Shown piece after piece: positions 28,811-36,429 of a stretch of DNA of 62,125 nt. This stretch comes from Ignavibacteriales bacterium (GTDB taxonomy: Bacteria > Bacteroidota > Ignavibacteria > T3Sed10-11): positions 1 through 62,125 of the forward strand of contig PWTU01000135.1 of NCBI GenBank assembly GCA_003562775.1, written 5' to 3'. The translations under genes and the position numbers were made by a program. Each line of letters starts with the position of its first letter. Position 1 is the first letter of the stretch. A model generated the notes under the pieces. That model did not search any database and had not been told where the DNA came from. It saw only the letters and a list, made by a program, of their open reading frames with translations.

Positions 28811-29041
28811 ATGGCAGTATATGAGTATCGCTGTCAGGATTGCGGATCGCTCTACGATATTTTGCATCTTGGTAAAGAGAAGTCGGAAGATATAATTTGT
28901 CCGAATTGTGAATCAAAGAACCATAAAAAACTTTTATCGGTGTTTAATTCATCCTCAAATTCGTCCGCGGCAGTCGATACTATGCCGGCGCCCTCCTGTG
29001 CCAGCGGCGCCTGTGGTATAGGCGGCAATTGTTTTAATTAA
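28811..29041 (+). CDS. FmdB-like zinc ribbon protein
   Basis: The 76-residue protein opens with MAVYEYRCQDCG and has ICPNCES, i.e. Cys8/Cys11 and Cys30/Cys33 forming the zinc ribbon of the FmdB/CxxC_CXXC_SSSS family. The tail holds serine runs and extra cysteines (SCASGACGIGGNC) common in this group. Its role is unknown despite the name, taken from a formamidase operon regulator. A rhodanese gene follows 21 bp later. Confidence 0.9.
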   Translation: MAVYEYRCQDCGSLYDILHLGKEKSEDIICPNCESKNHKKLLSVFNSSSNSSAAVDTMPAPSCASGACGIGGNCFN

Positions 29042-29062
29042 TTTTGATCGAAAAGGAAATTG

Positions 29063-29473
29063 ATGAAGCGACCCCTTATGATTACAGCAATTGTTGCCGG
29101 GGCGATTCTTGTATTTCTACTGGCAATTTCACAAACCGGCGATGATGTAATGCAATACTCCGTACAAGAACTGAAAAATAAGATAGATAATGGCGATACT
29201 ATGCTCATTCTCGATGTTCGAACGCCAATGGAATATTCAGGTGAGTTGGGACATCTGGAAAATTCGATTATCATTCCGATTTATGAATTGGAGCACCGGA
29301 TCGACGAGCTTGATCAATACCGCGATCGGGAGGTTGTTGCGATTTGCAGAACGCAGAACAGAAGCAGAGTAGCCGCGTCGATGTTAAAAGAAGCCGGATT
29401 CGAAAATATCGCATATGTGTACGGCGGAATGGTTGAGTGGAATCTACAGTTCGGTAATCCACAAAGAAAGTAA
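29063..29473 (+). CDS. Membrane-anchored rhodanese-like protein
   Basis: The ATG at 29063 follows AAAAGG; a TTG directly before it gives one extra codon. One N-terminal helix (LMITAIVAGAILVFLLAI) anchors or exports the protein, and a single rhodanese domain follows: LILDVRTPMEYSGELGHL, then the active loop CRTQNRSR with the catalytic cysteine, and AYVYGGMVEW. It may move sulfane sulfur at the membrane. It is flanked by an FmdB-like zinc ribbon and a small cysteine-containing membrane protein, suggesting a sulfur or redox theme, which is inference. Confidence 0.88.
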   Translation: MKRPLMITAIVAGAILVFLLAISQTGDDVMQYSVQELKNKIDNGDTMLILDVRTPMEYSGELGHLENSIIIPIYELEHRIDELDQYRDREVVAICRTQNRSRVAASMLKEAGFENIAYVYGGMVEWNLQFGNPQRK

Positions 29474-29478
29474 ATTAT

Positions 29479-29682
29479 ATGATGAAAAATATATTAATAA
29501 TAACAGGTTTGATTCTCATCGGTGCAGTAGCCGGCTATGGATATTATTACTTCATCGGATGCAATGCCGGAAATACCTGCCCTATTACAAGCAACCCGTT
29601 CTCAAGTATGGGATACGGAGCACTGCTCGGCGGCGTTATCAGTCTTAATTGTATCCCATCCAGGAAAAAGAATTCGGAATAG
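29479..29682 (+). CDS. Small DUF6132-like membrane protein
   Basis: The 67-residue protein has two hydrophobic helices (ILIITGLILIGAVAGYGYYYFIG and MGYGALLGGVISL) around the motif CNAGNTCPITSNPFSSMGYG. The CPITSNP segment is what I associate with the DUF6132 family, often next to rhodanese genes. Two or three cysteines on the loop might bind metal or sulfur. It starts 5 bp after the rhodanese stop. The family name is from memory and is the least certain part. Confidence 0.7.
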   Translation: MMKNILIITGLILIGAVAGYGYYYFIGCNAGNTCPITSNPFSSMGYGALLGGVISLNCIPSRKKNSE

Positions 29683-29750
29683 TTCCGGTTTTTTTCTATT
29701 TTTACTTATAATAAAGCAGGATCTGTACTCAATTTATGAGAACCTAAAAG

Positions 29751-30872
29751 ATGTTTACTCAATCCGTACGTTTGGGTAGGATACTTGGAATTCCTATCGG
29801 TGTTAATTATTCGTGGTTTATTATATTTGCACTTATTACTCTCACCCTTGGTACTCAGTTTGCATTTGTTTATCCGGAGTGGTCCTCCGCTGCCCATTAT
29901 TCTGCGGCTATTATTACCAGCGTACTCTTTTTCCTGTCGGTGTTATTACACGAACTCGGTCACAGTGTAGCGGCAAAACAAAAAGGCATAAATGTTCGTG
30001 CAATAACTCTGTTTATTTTCGGAGGGGTTGCACAGATAGCACGTGAGCCGGACAGACCGATGACCGAGTTTTATATTGCTATTATGGGACCGGTCGTGAG
30101 TATAATGCTTGCCGCTCTGTTTGCTGCGATAGCATTTATATTTCAACCGATGGGTGAGTTCATTGTCGCAATTACTCAATGGCTTGCCAGAATAAATTTT
30201 ATTCTCGTTCTCTTTAATATGATACCCGGATTCCCTCTCGATGGAGGCAGAGTGTTCCGTGCCATTGTATGGGGGTATGTCGGGAGTTATGAACGTGCAA
30301 CGAGAATTGCAACCGGGGTCGGACAGTTTGTGGCATATATGTTCATTATCGGCGGTATATTCTTAATTGTTGGAACCGGTTTATGGGTGAATGGTATATG
30401 GATTGCTTTTATCGGGTGGTTTTTGTTGACGGCTGCACAGCAGGTAAATCAATATGTAATGTTAAAAAGTGCATTGCGTGGCATTAAAGCGCGTGATGTA
30501 ATGGAGACCGATTGTCCGCGGGTCGATTCGGCGACGACTGTATCGGAGCTCATTGATGAATACATGTTGCGGACCGGTCGCCGGGCTTTTCTCGTTATCG
30601 AAAACGATTCCTTATCCGGGTTGGTGACGCTGCATCAAATAAAAAAGATACCTCGTGAAGAATGGCATACAATTACACTCGGTGCGATAATGACGCCGTT
30701 CAACAATCTGCACTGGGTTGCGCCGGATACGGAGATAAGCAATGTATTGGATATAATGAACGCGGAAGACGTGAGCCAGGTGCCGGTTGTCAGCGATGGT
30801 AAGTTAATGGGGATTATCGGTAGAAATCATTTACTGCAGATAGTTAAAACCCGGCTCGATATAGGCATATAA
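29751..30872 (+). CDS. Site-2 protease (M50) with two CBS domains
   Basis: The 373-residue protein has about six membrane helices and the zinc protease motif HELGH (67-71) with the second metal ligand in FPLDGGRVFRA (Asp164). Residues ~245-370 form a tandem CBS pair (ARDVMETDCPRVDSATTVSEL; SQVPVVSDGKLMGIIGR). Such intramembrane proteases cut membrane-bound regulators; CBS domains usually sense adenine nucleotides. No substrate, such as an anti-sigma factor, is visible nearby. Confidence 0.92.
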   Translation: MFTQSVRLGRILGIPIGVNYSWFIIFALITLTLGTQFAFVYPEWSSAAHYSAAIITSVLFFLSVLLHELGHSVAAKQKGINVRAITLFIFGGVAQIAREPDRPMTEFYIAIMGPVVSIMLAALFAAIAFIFQPMGEFIVAITQWLARINFILVLFNMIPGFPLDGGRVFRAIVWGYVGSYERATRIATGVGQFVAYMFIIGGIFLIVGTGLWVNGIWIAFIGWFLLTAAQQVNQYVMLKSALRGIKARDVMETDCPRVDSATTVSELIDEYMLRTGRRAFLVIENDSLSGLVTLHQIKKIPREEWHTITLGAIMTPFNNLHWVAPDTEISNVLDIMNAEDVSQVPVVSDGKLMGIIGRNHLLQIVKTRLDIGI

Positions 30873-30874
30873 AC

Positions 30875-31558
30875 TTATAAACTCGGATAATCCAGTTTCT
30901 CGAAATTAATATCCCGTAATTCGTTTATTTTATTTTCAATCTTTGCCAGATGATTTTCGAGCTTCGTTAGGTGTGATTTTTCCTGTTCGGAAAGTTTTTG
31001 TCGTTGAAGCACGTCAATTGAAATTTTAATTGCAGCCAGAGGGTTATTGAACTCATGGCAAATAGTAACGATAAGCGCTTTAATGGCATCCGTTTGTTTT
31101 TCCGCCATAAGTTGACGCTTATTTATTTTTTCCATTTGTTCACGAAGGCGGGCACGTTTGAGCGTATTGACGATAGTGCGGGAGAGGATTTCCATACCGG
31201 TGTCTTCTTTGACAAGGAAATCATCGGCGCCGATTTTCATTGCTTCCACCGCAACTTTTAGCTCTTTACTTGACGTGAGGAAAATTACCGGAATCTTTGT
31301 GGTAATTTCCCTGACCAGGCGTGTAATTTCAAGTCCGTCTGCAACCGGAAGAAAATAATCGGTTACTATTATGTCGATAGAATCGGCATTCTCTTTTAAG
31401 AACTTGATAGCATCTTCGCCGACCTTATACCATATAGTTTCAATTTTCTCGGGTTGATGTTTTTCTAAGAAGCGTCGCGCCTGATGGACATAATCTTCGG
31501 AACTATCTACAAACAACACCTTTATGAGAGCGTTTTCGGACGTCAAATTAAACTCCAA
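30875..31558 (-). CDS. Response regulator receiver fused to a HisKA-like helix, no kinase domain
   Basis: The 227-residue protein starts with a receiver domain (phospho-acceptor Asp67 in VTDYFLP, conserved Lys117 in DDFLVKEDT). Residues ~140-220 form a helical region with an H-box, TICHEFNNPLAAIKISIDVL (His168), as in histidine kinase dimerisation domains. The chain ends about 60 residues after that His, with no N/G boxes and therefore no ATP-binding domain. It could pass phosphate between proteins as a phosphotransfer factor, or be a cut-down kinase. The start is TTG (31558). Two other receiver genes lie on the opposite strand from 31732. Confidence 0.82.
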   Translation of the reverse strand: MEFNLTSENALIKVLFVDSSEDYVHQARRFLEKHQPEKIETIWYKVGEDAIKFLKENADSIDIIVTDYFLPVADGLEITRLVREITTKIPVIFLTSSKELKVAVEAMKIGADDFLVKEDTGMEILSRTIVNTLKRARLREQMEKINKRQLMAEKQTDAIKALIVTICHEFNNPLAAIKISIDVLQRQKLSEQEKSHLTKLENHLAKIENKINELRDINFEKLDYPSL

Positions 31559-31731
31559 TTAGTGACGGGAATTATTGCTAATACAAAAGGTACGGCTAAA
31601 TTAAATGAATTTCAATATTTTGTAAATTTGATTCACTATAATGTTGATTTTCAATGATTTATTGCATATAATTCAATAACTTTAAAATTAAGAAGTTACA
31701 GAACCACATTTTTGCAACAGGAGATCACCCA

Positions 31732-32100
31732 ATGCCGGAAAAAAACCGTATCCTTGTAGTTGATGATGAAGAGGCGCTCCGTACCGTTCTCAGTACGGAG
31801 TTATCAAGCGAGGGGTATGAGGTAAGTACAGCAGCCGATGGAAGTGAAGCCATTGACCTTGTAAAAGGCAACAACTTCGATTTAGTTTTACTCGATATAA
31901 AAATGCCCAATGTTGACGGTTTCGAAGTATTGAAGTATGTCAAAGAGAATAAACCCGATATTAAGGTCATAATGCTGACCGGTTTTGCAGATTTAAAAAA
32001 CGCTATCGAGTCGAAGCGTTTAGGGGCGGAAGACTTCGTCAGTAAGCCGTATGATCTTGTGGATTTGCTGACTACCATCGAACGAGTTCTAAGTGATTGA
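31732..32100 (+). CDS. Single-domain response regulator (CheY-like)
   Basis: The 122-residue protein is a complete receiver domain: VVDDEE acidic pocket, phospho-acceptor Asp in VLLDIKMP, MLTGFAD and KPYD with the conserved lysine. There is no output domain. An AGGAG site lies before the start. It is close in sequence to the receiver of the next gene (VLLDIKMP versus VLLDIRMP, similar TIER ends), suggesting a tandem duplication. Confidence 0.92.
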   Translation: MPEKNRILVVDDEEALRTVLSTELSSEGYEVSTAADGSEAIDLVKGNNFDLVLLDIKMPNVDGFEVLKYVKENKPDIKVIMLTGFADLKNAIESKRLGAEDFVSKPYDLVDLLTTIERVLSD

Positions 32101-32156
32101 TTTCCCGGTATACTTAAATTAAACCAAGCCACAACTTGCCTATCACTAGTTGTACT

Positions 32157-33557
32157 ATGGCGCAGCAATACAACATTCTCATCGTTGACGACGAGCACTC
32201 GCTCGTCCGTTTGTTGCAAGCGGAACTCTCTTCAAGCCAGCGATTCGATGTCGATATTGCATTTGATGGTGTAGAAGCAATCAACAAACTACAATCGAAT
32301 ATTTACGACGTTGTCCTTCTTGATATTCGCATGCCAAGAGTCGGTGGGATTGAAGTTCTGAAATTCCTCCAGGAGCAATCTCCGCAAACACAGGTTATTA
32401 TGTTGACAAACTATGCCGACATCAAAACCGCCATAGAGACAATAAAGCTCGGTGCATACGATTTCATTGCCAAACCGTACGACTATGATGAGCTGATTGC
32501 GACTATCGAACGCGCCATTGAACGGCGACGATTATTTATCGATAACGAATTGATGAAGAATCAACTGTACGGCAATCAAAAAGATTTAAAAATTATCGGC
32601 AAGACAAAAGAAATTAAAGAATTGATCGAGCGTGCCCGAAAAGTCGCCCAGACTGAGTCGATTGTCTTGATACAGGGTGCAAGCGGAACAGGGAAAGAAC
32701 TTATCGCACATTTAATTCACCGTGCAAGTCCGCGGTCGGATCGTCCGTTTGTTGCAATGAACTGTGCTTCGATACCCGACTCATTGCTTGAGAGTGAACT
32801 ATTTGGCTACGAGCGGGGTGCATTCACAAGCGCCTTCGGTACGAAACAAGGATTGGTCGAAGTGGCGCATGGCGGCACGTTATTTCTCGACGAGGTAGGA
32901 GATATCAGCCCGACCGTTCAACCGAAACTTCTTCGCTTTCTTGAAACCGGTGAATTTCGTCGGGTCGGTGGAACGAATCAGTTAAGAGTGAATGTGAGAA
33001 TAATATCGGCGACGAATAAAGATCTAACACTGCAGGCGAAGAAGGGGCATTTCCGTGAGGATCTTCTATACCGGCTAAATGTAGTAACGTTGAGCATCCC
33101 TCTGTTACGCGAACGCAAAAATGATATACCGTTGCTGGTTGACCATTTCCTCAATAAACACGTACGGACAAAACCACCTAAAAAGATGAGTCCGGAAGCA
33201 ATGAAAATTCTTCTTCAGCATGATTGGCCGGGTAACATTCGTGAACTTGAACATGTTATAGAAGGCGCCATTATTCTCTCTACAAAAGAAATTATCGAAC
33301 CGGAAGATTTAACATTGCACTCAAACCTTCATCAAACGGTAAAACCCAAAAAGGAGAAAGCCACACGGACAGAGTTGCAAAAAGGAAATTCTCAGGAGGA
33401 AGGAGATATTCTTTCGCTTGAGAATTTAGAAAAGATCCATATCGAAAGAGTGTTGAGGCAGAATGATTGGAGCAGGGTAAAAACCGCGCAAGACCTCGGT
33501 ATCACAGCGAAAACACTGTATCTGAAGATTAAACGATACGATATCGAAACCCCTTGA
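32157..33557 (+). CDS. NtrC-family sigma-54-dependent response regulator
   Basis: Starting at the ATG at 32157 (466 residues; a TTG at 32136 is the longer option), the order is: receiver (Asp56 in VVLLDIRMP), AAA+ ATPase (Walker A GASGTGKE 174-181, Walker B GGTLFLDEV at 239-247, arginine finger region FREDLLYRLN), and a Fis-type helix-turn-helix at the end (VKTAQDLGITAKTLYLKIKRY). It should activate promoters of sigma-54 polymerase. The loop that touches sigma-54 reads GAFTSA rather than the usual GAFTGA. No sensor kinase is adjacent; the divergent receiver-HisKA protein is the nearest candidate partner. Confidence 0.93.
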   Translation: MAQQYNILIVDDEHSLVRLLQAELSSSQRFDVDIAFDGVEAINKLQSNIYDVVLLDIRMPRVGGIEVLKFLQEQSPQTQVIMLTNYADIKTAIETIKLGAYDFIAKPYDYDELIATIERAIERRRLFIDNELMKNQLYGNQKDLKIIGKTKEIKELIERARKVAQTESIVLIQGASGTGKELIAHLIHRASPRSDRPFVAMNCASIPDSLLESELFGYERGAFTSAFGTKQGLVEVAHGGTLFLDEVGDISPTVQPKLLRFLETGEFRRVGGTNQLRVNVRIISATNKDLTLQAKKGHFREDLLYRLNVVTLSIPLLRERKNDIPLLVDHFLNKHVRTKPPKKMSPEAMKILLQHDWPGNIRELEHVIEGAIILSTKEIIEPEDLTLHSNLHQTVKPKKEKATRTELQKGNSQEEGDILSLENLEKIHIERVLRQNDWSRVKTAQDLGITAKTLYLKIKRYDIETP

Positions 33558-33564
33558 TGCCACA

Positions 33565-33768
33565 TCAAACAGCATGTAATACGTCATGCATTATCACCCA
33601 CAGAATCCCCACGGTAGCAATTAAAAATAGAATGAGCAGCAGAATTTGGATGAGTGCCCGCGTACCGCCCGTGGTATTTCCGCTCGCATTTCTCTGCAGC
33701 ATTGTATTACATTTTATACAATGAGTTGCATTATCAGCATTCAGTAAACCGCAATTTTTGCATTTCAT
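33565..33768 (-). CDS. Small zinc-ribbon membrane protein
   Basis: The 67-residue protein has an N-terminal zinc ribbon (MKCKNCGLLNAD and HCIKCNTML, two CxxC pairs) and one hydrophobic helix near the end (LIQILLLILFLIATVGILWVI). Such proteins are common and uncharacterised. It is convergent with the NtrC-type gene, 7 bp away, and stands alone on the minus strand. A GGAGAACGG ribosome site precedes the start. Confidence 0.8.
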   Translation of the reverse strand: MKCKNCGLLNADNATHCIKCNTMLQRNASGNTTGGTRALIQILLLILFLIATVGILWVIMHDVLHAV

Positions 33769-33844
33769 ATCCGTTCTCCTGGTAATTTAAAGCCGATTGA
33801 ATATATCAATTAATCCCGGTGAATGCAAGGGGCCGGCGTGACTA

Positions 33845-33873
33845 TTGACTTTTATTTATTAAACTCGTAATCT
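33845..33873 (+). promoter_or_regulatory. Sigma-70-type promoter of the symporter gene
   Basis: TTGACT (33845-33850), a 17-bp spacer and TAATCT (33868-33873) lie 55 bp before the symporter ATG. No operator-like palindrome is seen after it, unlike the sugar-gene promoters farther right. Confidence 0.55.
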
Positions 33874-33928
33874 TGGACTGTCATTTTTACAAAAGAAACC
33901 CATTACATGATTCTATAGACCAACCGAT

Positions 33929-35494
33929 ATGATCACTCTCCATTTTCTCGACTGGCTCTGGATAGTCCTTTTTCTCATTTTGATGATAGGTGCAGGGGTT
34001 CTTTTCTATAGATTGGGGAAACGTTCCGAATCCGACTTCTTTCTTGCCGGCCGCGGTTTACCGTGGTGGCTGCCTGCATCATCGGTTTACGCAACGCATA
34101 CTGCAACCGATACACCCATGTGGGTAACGGGCGTGGTTTATAAATATGGAATTGCCGGTATCTGGTACACGTTCTTTTCCGCCTGGTGTGCTATCAGCGC
34201 ATTTGTTTCCACCAGGATATTCCGCCGTTCGCTTGCCTATACCCAGGCAGAATGGAATACACTTCGCTTTGGCGGGCTTGGTGCAGAGTTGCTGCGTGGA
34301 TGGATATCCGGATGGCAGATATTTATGAATATGTTCATACTCGGGTGGGTCGGGATGGCAATGGGAAAGATTTGTGCCTACCTGTTTGGTTGGGATGAGT
34401 GGATAGGATTAGTGCTTTTCTCCTCACTATGTTCTATTTATGTACTCGCTGCCGGATACTGGGGAGTCGTTATGGCGGACTTTCAACAAAGCATCATTGC
34501 CTTTTCCGTTATTCTTATCGTTTCATTCTGGGGAATATTTGCAGCAGGCGGGCCGACGGAAATCGTTGCCAAACTTACCGAAATGGGAGAAGGATGGAGA
34601 ATAAATCCTTTTGCTTTTACGGGGTGGTTTACCGGCGATTTCCCTGCAGCATGGTTTCTGACGATGATGTTTATTGCGATACTGGGTGGATTGGGTATGG
34701 GAACGAGCATCGATTGGTATGTCGAAGCACAGCGCATACAGTCTGCACGGACGGTTCGGGATGCAAGTTACAGTATTTGGTGGGGAACGGCGTTGGTGCT
34801 TATGCGTAATGCAGTATGGGGCGTTGCCGCGCTTGCATTTTTTGTATTGTATCCGAATATCGAAAGTGCGGCGGAATATGAGATGGGTTGGTTCCGTCTT
34901 GGATTTGAATTTCTCCCGGTCGGGATGATCGGATTTTTCTTTGCTGCCATTCTTGCGATCCATATATCGACTATTTCGACGCATTTGAATCTCGGTGCGA
35001 TGTATGCAACGCGCGATTTATATCATCATTATATAAATCCAAAAGCCACACAGAAACAATTGGTGTGGGTCGGAAGATTTGTAACCGTGCTATTGTTGCT
35101 CGGTTCATTTGTGTACGGATTGATGATGGAGGAAATTACCGAATGGTTGATTTTTGCCTTATGGATTATGGCGGCCGGAATATGGCTTCCGAATATTTTG
35201 CAGGTTTTGTGGTGGCGATTCAACGCATGGGGATATCTCTCATCGTGGATGGCGAATCTGGCGTTTAGCTGGCTCGTCGTGTGGGTGCTGCCTGCATTCG
35301 GGGTTCTCCCGGCGCTTCAGGATTATCAACAGTTCTGGTTGTTGATGCTGCTCGGTGCACTGGTTTATTTCCCGGTAACCTTCCTTACAAAACCGGAAAA
35401 TATGGATCATCTTGTGAAATATTATGTAATGTCAAGACCGCTGGGATGGTGGGGGCCGGTCAGGCGTGAAGCGGAGAATCGCGGCCTGCTTTGA
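33929..35494 (+). CDS. Sodium:solute symporter family transporter
   Basis: The 521-residue protein has about 13 hydrophobic helices and the SSS-family N-terminal pattern (SESDFFLAGRGLPWWLPASSVYATHTATDT). Sodium-site serines/threonines occur in the first and eighth helices. The solute cannot be read from sequence; the family covers sugars, amino acids, vitamins and acids. It is followed by three small membrane proteins in one run, which may be accessory subunits. The sugar locus begins ~900 bp further on, so a carbohydrate or organic acid substrate is possible. Confidence 0.9.
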   Translation: MITLHFLDWLWIVLFLILMIGAGVLFYRLGKRSESDFFLAGRGLPWWLPASSVYATHTATDTPMWVTGVVYKYGIAGIWYTFFSAWCAISAFVSTRIFRRSLAYTQAEWNTLRFGGLGAELLRGWISGWQIFMNMFILGWVGMAMGKICAYLFGWDEWIGLVLFSSLCSIYVLAAGYWGVVMADFQQSIIAFSVILIVSFWGIFAAGGPTEIVAKLTEMGEGWRINPFAFTGWFTGDFPAAWFLTMMFIAILGGLGMGTSIDWYVEAQRIQSARTVRDASYSIWWGTALVLMRNAVWGVAALAFFVLYPNIESAAEYEMGWFRLGFEFLPVGMIGFFFAAILAIHISTISTHLNLGAMYATRDLYHHYINPKATQKQLVWVGRFVTVLLLLGSFVYGLMMEEITEWLIFALWIMAAGIWLPNILQVLWWRFNAWGYLSSWMANLAFSWLVVWVLPAFGVLPALQDYQQFWLLMLLGALVYFPVTFLTKPENMDHLVKYYVMSRPLGWWGPVRREAENRGLL

Positions 35495-35555
35495 GATAGT
35501 TTATAGTTTATGGTTAATGGTTATTTGCCGATAAAAATATAAAAGGAATTAAATC

Positions 35556-35855
35556 ATGTCATTTATTCGACGAACGTGGACTGCGCGCGAGGCGGACGAG
35601 TGGACTAAGGAAGATTGGATCACGATTGTTATTTCACCTTTGTGTTACATTATTCTCACACTGGGTGTCATATGGAGTTTATTACTCCAGCCGATCGGGT
35701 TCATTTTACTTGTTGCCGGCGGTGTATTGACTTTTTTAATGCACTGGATTATCGATCCGAAATTAAAGTCGATTTCCGAAGAGTATGAAAAGAAGCAAAA
35801 AGAATATCTCGAAGAACTTGAGCGGTTAGTCCGCTGGGAGGATAAAAATGGATGA
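35556..35855 (+). CDS. Small membrane protein with C-terminal coiled coil
   Basis: The 99-residue protein has an N-terminal aromatic/charged segment (RRTWTAREADEWTKEDW), two close hydrophobic helices (ITIVISPLCYIILTLGVIWSLLL; FILLVAGGVLTFLMHWII) and a charged coiled-coil tail (SEEYEKKQKEYLEELERLV). I do not recognise a family. Its last eight bases overlap the start of the next tiny gene, and it lies 61 bp after the symporter, so a role as symporter partner is plausible. Confidence 0.7.
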   Translation: MSFIRRTWTAREADEWTKEDWITIVISPLCYIILTLGVIWSLLLQPIGFILLVAGGVLTFLMHWIIDPKLKSISEEYEKKQKEYLEELERLVRWEDKNG

Positions 35856-35967
35856 AGGATTCTCAATGGTGATTGGTATGACGATTGCTTATGCGGTATC
35901 TATGCTCGGATTGATTCTCGCCTGGATATCGTATCGCAAACACGGAAAGAAAGGAGAGAGAAAATGA
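35848..35967 (+). CDS. Single-helix mini-protein (39 aa)
   Basis: An ATG with GGGAGGA eight bases upstream opens a 39-residue frame: MDEGFSMVIGMTIAYAVSM and so on, one hydrophobic helix followed by a basic tail (SYRKHGKKGERK). It overlaps the previous gene by eight bases and the next by four (ATGA), the pattern of translational coupling. The acidic start and basic end predict the N-terminus outside. No family is recognised, but the ribosome site, the overlaps and the clean membrane-helix character argue against a chance frame. Confidence 0.6.
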   Translation: MDEGFSMVIGMTIAYAVSMLGLILAWISYRKHGKKGERK

Positions 35968-36074
35968 ACCTCATTGGAATAATTATTCCCGCGATTATTT
36001 TAGCATTTTCATTTATTTTCACATTTGTTCTCTATCGACATTTTTCACGAGGGCAAACAGGAGGTAAAAAGTAG
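35964..36074 (+). CDS. Single-helix mini-protein (36 aa)
   Basis: This 36-residue frame (MNLIGIIIPAIILAFSF and so on) is one hydrophobic helix with a basic tail (YRHFSRGQTGGKK). Its ATG overlaps the stop of the 39-residue gene (ATGA), and AAAGGAGAG lies just upstream. It is the fourth member of the symporter run. Tiny single-helix subunits are known for some transporters, for example KdpF, so a stabilising role is possible; that is inference. Confidence 0.6.
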   Translation: MNLIGIIIPAIILAFSFIFTFVLYRHFSRGQTGGKK

Positions 36075-36194
36075 TTAATTAATGACGCATCTTGCAAAGA
36101 AATAATCTTTAAAATCACTTCTTCATCGGTTTCGATAACAGATGGTACCTTTAAACAGTCGAAATTTGTCACATCAGGATGCGGAACCCTCACC

Positions 36195-36250
36195 GAGGTC
36201 TTGAAAAAAAATTATGAGGTCTTGACTTTCTCGATTTTATTCATTATTTA
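36195..36250 (+). promoter_or_regulatory. Promoter of the first GPH transporter, with upstream direct repeat
   Basis: TTGACT (36222-36227), 17 bp, TATTTA (36245-36250). The 10-mer GAGGTCTTGA occurs at 36195-36204 and again at 36216-36225, a 21-bp period (two helical turns), with the second copy covering part of the -35. The sequence from about GAGG to the -10 resembles the promoters at 41481 and 61452. It lies in the 355-bp gap before the transporter, which holds no gene I can support. Confidence 0.65.
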
Positions 36251-36260
36251 CTTATTAATT

Positions 36261-36273
36261 AATCAATTTGATT
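36261..36273 (+). promoter_or_regulatory. Palindromic operator AATCAA-T-TTGATT
   Basis: A perfect 13-bp palindrome (six-base arms, one central base) ten bases after the -10, where a bound repressor would block transcription. The same palindrome recurs at 41524, 56114 and 61496. The leader from here to the ATG at 36430 is ~155 nt, AT-rich and featureless. Confidence 0.65.
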
Positions 36274-36429
36274 TATAGGTTAATTAATTTTTCGATATTT
36301 ATTAAGTACATATACTCACCTGTGATGGATAACAAATCATATACCTTTCTCAAAACCGTGAACTTCCGGGAAATCAGAAAAAGAATTATAACTCCATCAT
36401 ACACAATGTAACCCTCAATTTCAAAGAAT

